Assembly: GCF_010389155.1 (NCBI RefSeq)
Contig: NC_057762.1
Coordinates: 3,149,513 to 3,213,512 of the forward strand
Direction of reading: 5' to 3'
Length of the DNA stretch: 64,000 nt
Source: Erigeron canadensis
Taxonomy: Eukaryota > Streptophyta > Magnoliopsida > Asterales > Asteraceae
A program made the position numbers and the translations under genes. Shown here in pieces: positions 24,638 to 36,228 of the stretch (the stretch's first letter is position 1; every line of letters starts with the position of its first letter). The notes under the pieces were generated by a model. The model was not told the origin of the DNA. It worked only from the letters and a program-made list of their open reading frames with translations, and made no database searches.

Positions 24638-25668
24638 TCAAACTTCCAAACGAGTTCCTGCACCACCTTCTACCCGCCTGTTGCATTCATTTAAAATACA
24701 TAAGACTATAAGAGACACAAAATTTCAAACAAGCACGATTAATAAGGTTATAACTAACTTATTAGCTGTTTATAACAAACCAATCGTCAAGTTCTAAACA
24801 TTTATAGACTGGTCCCTCTACAACTCCTGCCCATAAACAACCCGTGTACATTATCCCACCTTCTCTATCATCTATAACAATACACCGTTGATGACATCTA
24901 GCAAATGGACTATTTCTAATACCATATTCATGTAATTTTCACACTATGAAAGGAGTGACTACCTGGAACTTTTTTATGCACAATTAGGTGTGTGGCAACT
25001 GTGTTACTTAAGAAACACCATAACTAGCAAATAAAGATTTTAATTCTGATTTTGGTTGCTAACTAAAAGGTAACCATGGTTACATAAATATTAAATACAA
25101 AAAATGGATGAACAAAAGAATGAAGTAGGAGACTTACAGCCTTTGATTATGAAGCGAGGCCCACATGTTGAAATCATCATCACTGGTAAGCACTATATAC
25201 CGGCATTGAGGACAATCGAGGCGCTCGTTTTGGAACCAGTTGCTGATGCATGTAGCATGAAAAATATGAGAACACGGGTTTAAGACTCTAAAAGAAGGTC
25301 GACCCGCCACATCAGTTTTCTCATCCTTTTCATCTATGCTCACATCATCCTTAGGCAGCTTGCATATAGAACAAAAAAGTGGCATCCCAACAGGGGGAAT
25401 GTTATTGCTTTGTAGCATCGAGGAAACGGGGGGTATTAGGCGAGGTGGGTCAAAATGGGTACTTGCTATTTGTGTTGCAGTAACACCACACGGACAAGAA
25501 AGAAGGTAGGAAGTGGAGTTGGGTGGTGCACCGGCCACGAACCTTGGTCTTAGCATAAACGTCCGGTTTTGATCGACAAACTGGTGACGAATGACATCTC
25601 GGGCCAACAGAGTATTGATCTGAGAACATTCAAAAGCAGGCCTGATGCTGATATGTACTATTACCTTC
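24638..25668 (-). pseudogene. RING-H2 E3 ligase gene copy B (exons 2-3 only)
   Basis: Exon 2 (25138-25668, 531 nt) is fully open and exon 3 (24638-24677) completes the frame to a stop after GAGTRLEV, with GTAAGT donor and AG acceptors in place. The RING-H2 ligands are intact: FCSICK, NPCSHIFHATC with ISNW, and DCPQCR. The preceding part (FMLRPRFVAGAPPNSTSYLL) matches copy A. Exon 1, which supplies the start codon and zinc ribbon in copy A, was not found up to the next segment copy, so I call it a partial gene. It could still be expressed from a new start, or use an exon I failed to see. No premature stop is present. Confidence 0.65.
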
Positions 25669-25808
25669 CTGTATAAATTTATATATAAAAAAAATAAATT
25701 AATAGTCAAACAACATATATTTTCAAAAAAGTTGAAATGTATTAATTACCAACAATATTTACAGATAACAAACAACTTGACTATCCCTAAGTAATACACC
25801 AAGATACT

Positions 25809-26005
25809 ACAATACTCTATCTTAACACTCTATAATCAAGCCAAACATACCAACTATGAAAATAAAGCTCAATGAGACATCTGAAACACAACCAAATCCC
25901 TCTGCAGCATACACGGAATCTGATCAGTCCACCAATACTAACCTTAGTAGTGCTAGAAGAGGACCAAGTAGTCTCATCTTTCACGGCTCACTATTCCAAT
26001 TCGCA
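25809..26005 (-). mobile_element. LINE 3' relic, copy B
   Basis: Nearly identical to 42,630-42,855 in copy C, which continues into a zf-RVT domain. In B the similarity stops abruptly near 26,005 (TTCATACA then unrelated sequence), so most of the LINE is lost here. The short plus-strand frames in it are antisense to the LINE. Confidence 0.6.
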
Positions 26006-26699
26006 TGCACCACAAGGAAATTCATACATTATGAGGCATATTCACGAATATGTATGAGGTATATTCGAATTTGTTTATGATACAATATGTATAGCTACCG
26101 TAAATCTTACGGGTATTAGGACTAGTTAAATATATATATGTAAGTTTTGGAGTTTATGTATATGATTTGGAAACAATTAATGTTTCTATATAGATGGATC
26201 GATATGTATAATCATTGAAATATTTATGTTATAAATGTTTGTAAATTGATGATGATAATTATGTTATTTTCATCTTGTAAAGGAAAGTTTTAGGCGTACA
26301 CCTTTTTTTATTTAATAATTATTTATACGGATTATTGTTTAAGGGTCTTTGTCTAATCATATAAAGTAAAAATATTAATATTGTCATTTAATAAAGATAA
26401 AATAATTAAATTTCATCTAATGGTTATTAATCAAGGATGAAGTTCATCCAAGGGTTCTTATTTGTTTAGGAATGAATTTAAGACCTTGTTATATATATAT
26501 TGGTAGATTGTATGTTTTAGATGAAAATATACAATTAAATCAATTCATTTTATAAAAGTTATATTAATTTTAACACCTAAAGTTAGCTAATAAAAAGCAT
26601 CTCTATATTTTAGTTTCTACATCATATTCCTTTTTCTTAATAATTGAAAGTTAAATTTATAATATAATAATAAAAAACAAAAAAAAGTTATTAAAAAAA
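26006..26699. other. Gene-less AT-rich spacer
   Basis: No coding potential and no element ends recognised. Confidence 0.4.
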
Positions 26700-26860
26700 A
26701 CCAAAAAAAACCCGAAACCGATTCAAACCGAACCGGAAAACCGACAAACCAAACCGAACAAAAACCGAATCCAATGGTTTTGGTTTTCTAAAAACCAAAT
26801 AGATCGGTTTCGGTTTTAGGCAAAAACCAAACAAACCGAACCATACTAACCCCTAATAAT
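26700..26860. mobile_element. hAT-type repeat fragment (AACCGAAACC-rich)
   Basis: Dense AACCGAAACC/GGTTTTGGTT motifs ending in ACTAACCCCTAA. This matches the TAGGGGTGAGC-type ends of the hAT elements at 37.0 and 58.9 kb. The left end is not defined. Confidence 0.5.
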
Positions 26861-26862
26861 CA

Positions 26863-27775
26863 CAAGTAATGCATTAGAGTTTCTTTTTATAAGTTATACA
26901 TAAATTTAATGAATTGTTGGAATACATAAAATACCAATATTATATCACCATTTTAATTATAATTTTAATACTCAATATGCAAGTGCATATATTGATGATC
27001 TGTAATCAAAGTTTTATAACATACAAATACATTGAAAATTCTAAAATACTCCACTAATCATGGTAGTATTTCACTATTTTGTATCAAATTATAGCTATGA
27101 TTCAAATGACAATTGTTTTAAAGTATTTAACTTTTGATTACAAAATAATTGTTTACAATTTATTTTATTCTCTTACGATAGTTTACTTCAAACTATTTTT
27201 AATTTTTTTGTTAATTTTAAGCAATGGTACTTCATATACCACCTAAAATTGGGTTAATCATGTAAAGGAAAAGTTTTTGGAATGTTAAAGAAGTTATTCT
27301 TTGATTTATAAATTCGACTGGAAAAAAAATGTGATTAAATTACATCAGGTTTGATGTTTCAATATGTTAATAATGTTATTCACATACATGAACATAATTA
27401 ATTTGTTGATGTTTGTAGAAAAATAGATACTATAACTTATTAAAAAAAACCTTTAAGAATTTCTTTTAACTAAAGATATAAGAACAACCAAACAGATTAT
27501 TAATAAAACCATTATGTTAAGATAATTACAATTTGAATTTATGCTACAATATACCAATTTTGTATCAAGTGTAAAAAATAGCATACGGGAGTAAATAGGC
27601 TTGGTATTTTAATACATTCCAACAAGTTATTAAATATGCACTTGCATATTAAGTATTAAAATTATAATTAAAATGGTGGTAATATTGGTATTTTATGTAT
27701 TCCAGCAATTCATTAAATTTATGTATAACTTATAAAAAGAAACTCTAATGCTTTAATTGTGATTACCATGTGCCT
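26863..27775. mobile_element. Element with ~140-bp terminal inverted repeats
   Basis: 26,863-27,003 is repeated in inverted orientation at about 27,635-27,775 with only a few mismatches, around 630 bp of AT-rich DNA without a frame. The outer ends start TAATCACA. No target duplication was found. A Mutator-like element is possible because of the long inverted repeats, but class is not settled. Confidence 0.6.
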
Positions 27776-27867
27776 AGTAGGCAAATTATAGAAAAACCCT
27801 ATTATTAATTATGAAATGGTTCTCATGGTTCCTATAAAATAAAAGGTTCTTAAAATAAGGCCCCCCT

Positions 27868-28236
27868 ATATATAGGGACATTTATTTTGAGAACCTATTT
27901 TTTTTAGGAACCGTGAGAAATCCTAATATTTATATTGGATCAAATATTTTTTTTTGTTCATTCACATATGAAATACTATAAAAATATATGTTGAAGAAGA
28001 AAATTTCTTTCAAAACCTTACATATAGTCGTTTGTCACATGTGAACAGAAAATGTGAACAAATTCATTCACAAGTTCATAAAATGCTATTTTGAAGGTTT
28101 CATAAAAAAAGTTTCTTCTACAACATACCTTTTTATATCATTTTACATGTGAATGAATAAAAAAACATGTGAACAAATATATCATCTAAGAATTCTCATT
28201 GTTCTTACAAAAAAAATGGTTCCCAAAATAAGGAAA

Positions 28237-28240
<4 letters not shown>
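27868..28240. mobile_element. TA-flanked MITE (TTTTGAGAACC ends)
   Basis: The left end (TATAGGG...TTTTGAGAACC...AGGAACCGTGAGAA) matches the reverse complement of the right end at about 28,180-28,240 over some 50 bp. TATATA lies just outside on the left; a CT/TA microsatellite follows on the right. Another end of this family, in the opposite direction, lies at 27,800-27,860. Confidence 0.6.

Positions 28241-28300
<60 letters not shown>
28241..28300. repeat. (CT)n(TA)n microsatellite
   Basis: Uninterrupted CTCT then TATA repeats between the MITE and the first Helitron. Confidence 0.9.
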
Positions 28301-28302
<2 letters not shown>

Positions 28303-28310
28303 TATATTAT

Positions 28311-28789
28311 TCATACTATGTTATAAAGCAGATTTCCCTGTCTAAATTTTAAGTTTCAACATTTACTTTCCCAAAATGTCCCTCATATATATTTTATATT
28401 TATCTAAAATAACTATATTACTCTTTCTCTCTCCTCAAATATCAACCAATAATCATATTTTTTCTTTCTCCTCAAATATCAACCAATCATATTCTTTTTC
28501 TCTCCTACATAAATCATTTATTCCTCCAATTTATTCAAAATCTTTAATCTCAAAAATCATACGTCGATAAATTATAAAAATTATATGGGTGTTCATAAAA
28601 TTTCGTGCTCTTTCATTAGAGATGTCATTCAATATACTTTCGATGAATTTTTAAATATGAGGGCGGAGCCCGTATGGCTAAGACATTTGGCTATGATTCT
28701 CTATGACCTATCACACTTTATGACCTATCAAACTCTATGACCTATCACCCCACCATCTCAACGCCGCAACGGGTGGGTACTTGCTCTCG
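28311..28789 (+). mobile_element. Helitron H1 (CTCG terminus)
   Basis: Starts TCATACTATGTTATAAAGCA and ends GGGTACTTGCTCTCG followed by T. Non-coding. It shares internal blocks with H2 and with the 18.4-kb element. Confidence 0.7.
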
Positions 28790-29218
28790 TAAAGCAAAAA
28801 GTCACTGTCTAAATTTTAAGTTTAAACATTAATTTCTCAAAATGTCTTTCTATCTATTCTATATTTATCTAAAATAATTATAATACCCTTTCTCTCTACT
28901 CAAATCTCAACCAATCATTTTTTTTTCTCTCCTCCATAAATCATTTATTCTTTCAATTTATTCAAAATATTTTATCTCAAAAACCGTACATCGATAAATT
29001 ATAAAAATTATATGGGTGTTCTTAGAATTTTATGATCTTTAATTAGAGATGTCATTCGATATACTTTCGACGAATTTTTAAAATCCGATAACGGAGCCCG
29101 TACGGATAAGGAATTTGGCTATCACACTCTATGACATATCACCTCCTATGACCTATCATACTCTATGACTTATCACTCTCACTATCTCACCATCGCAACG
29201 CGGGGGTACTTGCTCTCG
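28790..29218 (+). mobile_element. Helitron H2 directly abutting H1
   Basis: Begins at the base after H1's CTCG with TAAAGCAAAAAGTCACTG, so about 15 bases of the usual 5' end are missing. It ends in the same GGGTACTTGCTCTCG at 29,218. Clearly the same family, diverged from H1. Confidence 0.7.
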
Positions 29219-29762
29219 TACTATATTATAAAACAAATTCCCCTGTTTAAATTTTAAATTTCAACATTTACTTTCAAAAATGCCCCTTCTATCTATTCTA
29301 TATTTAACTAAAATAACTATATTAGTCTTCCTCTTTACTCAAATCTCAACCAATCATTTTTTTTCTTCCATAATTTATTCTTTTGATTCATTCAAAATCT
29401 TTTATCTCAAAAACCGTACATCGTTAAATTATTAAAACTATATGGGTGTTCTTAAAATTTCGTGTTCTTTCGTTAGCGTTGAAGCTCAATTTCTACTTAC
29501 GTACGTACGTGTTTGATCTAAAATGACTAGATATAGATATACTTCATATGTATTCATAAGCTTAAAGGATTTAAGCACTTAATTAACTAGGGCGTAATAT
29601 ATGAATGATCAAGATGGATAAAAAGGACAACAGAGGTCGAGTCACATTGGAGTAGATAAAGGGAGGTATGATGTAGTTTATCATTGGTTAGGGAAACTGT
29701 TTGTATGAGGATTCTTTAAAAACCAATTTCCACAATTGGGTCAGTCAAAGAGATTCTCATGA
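29219..29762 (+). repeat. Direct duplication D1 (truncated Helitron + unique sequence)
   Basis: Starts as a third Helitron copy (ACTATATTATAAAAC) right after H2's CTCG. At about 29,478 it switches to GTTGAAGCTCAATTTC and continues to CACAATTGGGTCAGTCAAAG. The whole stretch recurs as D2. Confidence 0.7.
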
Positions 29763-29894
29763 GTCATTGAAGAAATCCAAAAAGTTGTACAACTTTTTCT
29801 TACAGACCTTAACTTTATTAGTTACTTATTTATTCTAGCAAACCATAATGTGATATAATTTGCGATAAATCGAAGTCAAGGCGCCCTCTTTTGA

Positions 29895-30490
29895 GTTGGT
29901 TCAAGTTAACATAATCTACACAAATGTAGATTAGTCTACACAAATGTAGGTTATGGGTTTTGGGTCAATTTGGGGACAATTTGGGTCAGCTTGGGGTTGG
30001 GTTGGGTTAGCATGGGATTGAGTCAGCTTGGTTAGTTTAGGTTGGGTCAGTTTGACCCAATCGACACATAATCTACACAATATAGATTATGGGTTTCGGG
30101 TTAGCTTGGGTTCAGGTTAGGTTAGCTTGGGGTTGGGTTGGGTCAGCTTTGGGTCTGGGTCAAGTTGGGTCAGCTTGACATAATCTGCTGCACAAATGTA
30201 GATTAATCTACACAAATGTAAATTATGGGTTTTGGGTCAACTTGGGGTTAGTTTGGGGTCTGGGTCAGGTTGGGTCAGTTTGGTTAGCTTGGGTTGGGTC
30301 AGCTTGACACAATCTACACATGAATCTACACAAATGTAGAACCCAGGCTAACCAAGCTGATCAGAACCCAAAATGACCCAGAACCTAGGCTGACCAAGCT
30401 GACTCAGAACTCAGGCTGACCAAGCAGACCCACCCAAGCTGATCAGAACCAAAGCTGACCCAGACCCAAGCTGACCCAAAACCCAGGCTA
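29895..30490. repeat. GGGTCAGCTTGG minisatellite with inverted half
   Basis: Many copies of GGGT(C/T)AGCTTGGG and ACACAAATGTAGATTA on the plus strand to about 30,310. Then the same motifs occur in reverse complement (CCAAGCTGACCC) from about 30,340 to 30,480. The array can fold back on itself. No coding sense. Confidence 0.75.
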
Positions 30491-30608
30491 CAAAAGTTTG
30501 ATTTATATACAAAAATGTCACCACGTTTTTTTTTAAAAGCCACATGTCACGTTTTGATTAGTTCATAGGACCTTCTCTCCTTAAGACACCTTCTCATTTG
30601 ATCTCTCT

Positions 30609-30645
<37 letters not shown>

Positions 30646-30647
<2 letters not shown>

Positions 30648-31153
30648 TATATTATAAACCAAATTCTCATGTTTAAATTTTAAGTTTCAACATTTACTTT
30701 CCAAAATGCCCCGCCTATCTATTTTATATTTAAGTAAAATAACTATATTATTCTTTCTCTCTCCTCAAATCTCAACCAATCATATTTCTTTTTCTCTTTT
30801 CCATAAATCATTTATTATTTCGATTCATTCAAAATTTTTTATCTCAAAAACCGTACATCGTTAAATTATTAAAATTATATGGGTGTTCTTAAAATTTCGT
30901 GCTCTTTCGTTAGCGTTGAAGCTCAATTTCTACTTACGTACGTACGTGTTTGATCTAAAATGACTAGATAAGCTTAAAGTATTTAAGCACTTAATTAACT
31001 TGGGCGTAATATATGAATGATCAAGATGGATAAAAAAGACAACAGAGATCGAGTCACATTGGAGTAGGCAAAGGAAGGTATGATGTAGTTTTATCATTGG
31101 TAAGGGAAATGAGGATTCATTTAAATCAACTTCCACAATTGGGTCTGTCAAAG
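30646..31153 (+). repeat. Direct duplication D2
   Basis: Same order as D1 (truncated Helitron, then GTTGAAGCTCAATTTC to CACAATTGGGTCTGTCAAAG) with scattered differences and small deletions. It lies immediately upstream of the zinc-knuckle pseudogene and may supply its upstream sequence. Confidence 0.7.
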
Positions 31154-31380
31154 AAGTACAAAACCCTTTAATTAAAAACACGCAACATACCCGGCCCCCT
31201 CGGCTATTAAATTTGACACGTCCCTTTACGTATGTAAAACAATTTTCCCCCTTTGAACAACTAAAACTTTTGATGCTTCCCAGGCCACAACCCCTTCCTC
31301 TATATATACTCTTTAAATCTCACCATAAGTTATTCATCCACTACTCCTAGAGTTTACTCTTTTTTTTTTATTTATCAAAA

Positions 31381-31866
31381 AGACTGGGATCTCGCGGTAA
31401 TGGAAGTTATGCACGTGGTAGCGGCCATGGAAGGCATGCAGGTGGTGGTGGCAATGTTGGTGGTGGTGGATTTGTACAAGGTGGTGGCGGCAATGTTGGT
31501 GGTGGTGGATTTGTACCTCAATTTCCTCAACCTGGTGGAGCATTACCATAGCATGTTCCTGTACCCAATGTACCTACATTTAGTGGTACTTGTTATGAGT
31601 GTGGGCAACGGGGGCATAAGATCGAAGACTGTAGTCAATGTCCTGCGGATCCTTATGAGGGTGACATCGGTGGCGTCACCGAAACTGATCCGTGTTTTAA
31701 ATGCGGGCAGGTAGGACACAGTGTTCTGAGGTGTCCTAACAAAGGTACACGTCCCAGCAGTGATGATCACATTGGCTGCTACATTTGTGGTGAACGGCTT
31801 CATCTTGCAGAGGAATGCCCAGATCGACCAGATCGAGAAGAGTCAGATACAGAAGACTCGGGTTAA
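31381..31866 (+). pseudogene. Gly-rich CCHC zinc-knuckle protein, interrupted
   Basis: Translated from about 31,381 in one frame: an Arg/Gly-rich stretch with repeated GGGGNVGGGGFV, then three CCHC knuckles CYECGQRGHKIEDC, CFKCGQVGHSVLRC and CYICGERLHLAEEC, ending in an acidic tail before TAA. Such proteins bind single-stranded RNA or DNA (CNBP/HEXBP-like). The third knuckle lacks the usual Gly before His. An in-frame TAG at about 31,549-31,551 (ALP-stop-HVPVP) separates the Gly-rich part from the knuckles, and there is no in-frame ATG at the start. So it is a fragment or pseudogene. A TATA-like CTATATATAC lies at about 31,300. It could be a retro-copy or an exon whose first exon is not visible. 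Confidence 0.65.
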
Positions 31867-33219
31867 GTTGTTAATGGATGGTAACGTAAATCAATATCTG
31901 TGTTGTTTCACGTTTTTTTTTTTTTTAACTAGTATCAATTACTACTCTCTACTGACTGATGAATTCATGAATTGGTGTTTGTTTCACATTTACTTTTTTT
32001 TTTTACTAGTATATATCAACCGTTAGTTCACTCTAAACTTTTTTTGTGAAGTGATTGAGATCTTGTTTGCTTAATTATCTAACACCATTATAAAACAAGT
32101 TTGTCAGATAAGACTGTCTATACAATTTGGCATGTGTTATTTTGGTATACGGATAATCAGCTAGAATATATAGGACAGTGAGATATGATATGTTTTATAC
32201 CTTACACGATAGTTATTCTTGTGTGGCATGTACATGGATATATAGACCATCCTACGTTCCAGGCATATTATAATAGAACGAATAACATTTCTATAATTCG
32301 TTGAACCATATGCCTATTCACCACCATCACGTCATCAACTAGTTGGAGAAACAGAACTAGATAGCCATATTCATAAACCTGACCCGAAAATTTTAGATTT
32401 TTTCTTTCAAGAAAAGCTCATATTCATTGTTAGTATTGTGTAGTCTAGGTGAAATATTCATCTACTAAAACAAATTAACTATTATTTCAAGTTGTTGCTG
32501 TTGATATCTTGTTCCAAACATAGTGAGCCACAAAAGTCTAAGAGAACACCTTTAATCTATACTATCATGTTCTCTCATATCTATGGGATTGGGTATCGCT
32601 ATTGTTGAGTGTTATCTGTACTATCATATGTAAAGCATTCACCAATTAGGTCATTGTTTTTGAAAGAACACCCTATGTTTCTTGTGTTGCTAGCTCCCCT
32701 CTTTACCATGATGAATCTCTTCTTGCATAGTTGCATGTATGTAAGCCTAATTTCTTTACTAGCTCAAAGATTAATTTTCATCTTTTTTTTTTTTTTTTAA
32801 TTAAATTGGCATATATATGCTTGCTCTGTGGAGTTTAATGTTTGCATATTTATACTCTCAGGATACATGTGCCTGGAAGCAAAGTGGGAGCAGCCTAATA
32901 TCTTTTTTCGTCTTCAAACCAATGTCGTTCTCTAAATTTAGTCGTAATGTGTAATGTGTAATGGTGGCTTAGTAGTAATATGTATTATGTAATGGTGAAG
33001 CTACATTCTTGCTAGAAATTTAAGCAGCTAAATTCTTGCTAGAAATTTAAGCTGTTTCTATGTGGACAGTCGTTGTATTTATGCTAGCTATATTTAATTT
33101 GCCTGTTCATGATGACTTTGGTTTAATTCAGAGATTGATACATCGATCAGTCTCGGATATATATATAGTATCAATAACTAAAAAATCAATTACTGTTACT
33201 TTTAAGGAATCACTTTTTA

Positions 33220-33800
33220 TTGACTGATTGTAGGAACTAAAAATCAATCCTTAATTCATCGATGCTATATTTGGGGCTAAATTTTAGTTACAAAAATATC
33301 ATCAGACTAAAAAGTTTTGAAGTGAAATTTTTTTGGGACTAAAAAGTTTTTGAGGGAAACTTGTTAGTGACTAAATTTTAGTCTTAACTAAACGCTTAAT
33401 ACACGCAGAAAATTTTAAGACTAAATTTCAGTTACAAAATATTTGCACAACAAAAATCTTTGGAGCGAAATTTGTTAGTGAGTGAGTTTTAATCCCTAAC
33501 TAAACCCTTAATTCATGAACAACATACTTAATGGTAAATTTTCAGTTACAAAATGTACGTATTAAAAAAACTTAAAGGTGTATTTCATTGGTAAGTGACT
33601 TGAGTCCCTAATTAAACCCTTAATACATGGCAATCTTTTTAAAACTAAATTTCAATCACAAAAATACTTGCACAATAAAAAGGTTTGTAAGGATTTTTGT
33701 TACTGATTGAATTGCAATCCTAGCTAAACCCTAATACATGAACAACATATTTAAGATTATATTTCAATTTTTATAATACACAATAAAGAGACTTGAAAGA
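33220..33800. repeat. Degenerate ~115-bp tandem repeat, about 5 units
   Basis: Units share TTAGTGACTAAATTTTAGTC, AACTAAACCCTTAATACATG and TTCAGTTACAAAA motifs in fixed order, with strong divergence. The array could be the subterminal part of a larger transposon, but no ends were found. Confidence 0.6.
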
Positions 33801-35608
33801 AGGCATATTATAGTCCCTCTCCGACAAGAGAACTAGCAATGACCAAAAAAATCGGTTGACCCATATTTCATTGAGTCGTTCCGTCTGTGGACCGTAATCC
33901 CGTATCATTGCTCGTTTAATATTATATTTAATGTGTTATGTAAATTTAGGGGTTTAGTGTGTCAAAATGATAGATAATAACCGAATAGAGGTTATGGGCA
34001 GTTACGGAAAAACTGCAACGGAAGGCACCATCATCAATCTCTTTTTATAGCTTTCTCCCTATCCCAAACGACACTTTTAGTCTTGGTAACGTAGTACTAA
34101 CGGCCTCCATGTGTGACATAAACCAGAACTCGAATTATATCACTATTAACTAGCAGCCAAGAACCAACATCACAATGACCTTCCTAGTTTCACGCAGCAC
34201 TCACACCGTGATGAGATAGTTGAGCGTACATGGTACTACAGATCCCGAGCCTCACAACTCACAAACCTCCCTCCTAGCTAGTTAACATGTTAGCGGGTTT
34301 GTTTTTCCATGTACACAAACGTTGATGAGTGGCTACTCAACAGACACGTGATTACACAATGACATCTTTTGATCATCGATCATATTTACTCTACGTCCCT
34401 CTCTTCGGATTTGTATGGCGGCAGAAAACACTCCGCCTTTCAACCCTAAGTTTTAATACATATTTTTTATGTTGATAGCCTCGATCTATCACAACTAAAT
34501 AAAATTATAAGCTATATTACTTCTATTTAACCTTGTAATTAATGGTCTACGTCACCGTTTTATCAAAGATAGCCTCTCACTTTTATCTTTTGATAGATAA
34601 CCTCCTATAGATAACATGTTTTTATCGTCAACTTTAAGCTCATACATTTAAGTCAAATAAAAACCTAAATGACTAACTCTAACATATTACATAAAATAGA
34701 TCAATAGACGACAACATATATGTATTTGGTAAAGGACACACTTGACCCATAAAACATAAAACACAATATGAAAGTCTTAATAACTGGCAAGTAATGACAT
34801 GTTATGAACAACAACAAAATATTTAGGGTGTTACAATTCTCTCCTTCTTAAAGAGATTCTCTCCAAAATCTCATTGATTTTAAATTTACAATATTCTTTT
34901 CTTTGTTTTCTTTGTTACTATTCATGACCATTCTACAAACTCAATATAAAACAAAAGAAAAAAACAATTTGCCCATTCATATTTTCAATTTAACCATAGG
35001 ACCACAATGACAAATCCATATTTCTCTTATTTGCATTTATCCTTTCACGTGATGACACGAAACCAAAAAGATAACACAATGTCACAATCTTAAAAAAAAA
35101 ATAATTCATTAACTATACCCCAAATCCCATAAATAACTACACTCATCCTTTTTTTTATAACCAAATTATTTGCAAGTTAGCATATAAATTGCGACTAACA
35201 TTCTGAGAGAAATAGTTCTCTTCCTCGAATATATTATTTAAACCGTTTAAATGAACGAAGTCGACATGTTTTCCATGAGCACGTGTTCTCCAAATGGTGA
35301 AAATTAATCCTTACATCTTAGTGCATGTAAACATGAGTCTTCTTGTTTAGCAAACTAAAACTTATAATGCTTATACGAGGGTTTAAATGCCCGTTCTACG
35401 CACATCGTGTTTCAAATATATTGTTTACATGTATCTTGTTACCGGTCTTATAAATAGCCAATGAAAGTTGTTTTATAAACTTATTATTCACCAACTTATA
35501 AATGAAAAGCATAATAATAAGTTGAAAAGAAATCAAAGGTTTCGGGTCAAATGAGATTCAGAAACACCTAAAATTAAGTTCTAAGATGCGCGCACGGGGT
35601 TTTTTTTG

Positions 35609-35627
35609 CGTGGGGGGGGGGGGGGGG
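35609..35627. repeat. Poly-G run
   Basis: About 17 consecutive G within otherwise AT-rich DNA; its length is uncertain. Confidence 0.75.
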
Positions 35628-36228
35628 TATAAGGGATTTTTGACAATTGAACCCAAATCAAACTTACCCGTTTTGATATACATTTCAATCATCAAATTTG
35701 TGCAACTCAATTGGAAACATAATTAAATCTGGTTAGTTACAAAGAGCATTTTGAATTTAAAATGCTTGAAGTTATGACTTATGAGGGCTTACAAGTTCAC
35801 ACAGCGGCTTTTGTAGACATTTTCAGCACTTCTCACCTAAAAGGCGGGGAAAATATTTGGAATTGACCATTTTTAAAGTTAACCTATGAGTCCAAGTATT
35901 TACTTATATATATCATTATCATTATAGGTTATCTTCTTCTTGAAAGTCTACAACTTATTCAATCACTTTGAGCTTCACAACACCTTAATTAAAAGGTTTA
36001 CAAAATACTTAATAAACACATATTAGCAAAAGTTCAAATGAAAACTAATATGAAACTTCTCCATCATCCAAATTCTCCTATACACACACTTCAAATGCAT
36101 ATTTTGAAAAATCTTTTAGATTAGCAATAAGGTTTAGTTAAAAAAGCAAATAAGGACCAAAAATGAGCTTATTTGCTAGTTGAATTTTCATAAGCCATAA
36201 ACATAACATGAATCCAAACATAATTGGG

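Larger units (their letters stand above)
20584..26005. repeat. Segmental duplication, copy B
   Basis: Second copy of the segment, collinear with A and C. It opens with the CTACATGAGCTAAGA block (10,691 in A) and continues through the shared non-coding DNA to the RING exons. The gene-less part (20.6-24.6 kb) holds no recognisable coding sequence. Copy B ends within the LINE relic at about 26,005, where similarity to copy C stops. Confidence 0.85.
31867..36228. other. Gene-less region
   Basis: No gene recognised on either strand. 31.9-33.2 kb and 33.8-35.6 kb are plain AT-rich DNA; 33.2-33.8 kb is a degenerate tandem repeat; a poly-G run sits at 35.6 kb. Confidence 0.5.

Noticed and set aside
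29895..30490. CRISPR-like array
   Set aside because: Repeats are contiguous and degenerate without unique spacers, and the context is a plant genome; it is a minisatellite.
31334..31714. Frames of 71 and 104 codons over the zinc-knuckle locus
   Set aside because: Shifted or antisense readings; the third frame carries three CCHC knuckles and is clearly the real one.
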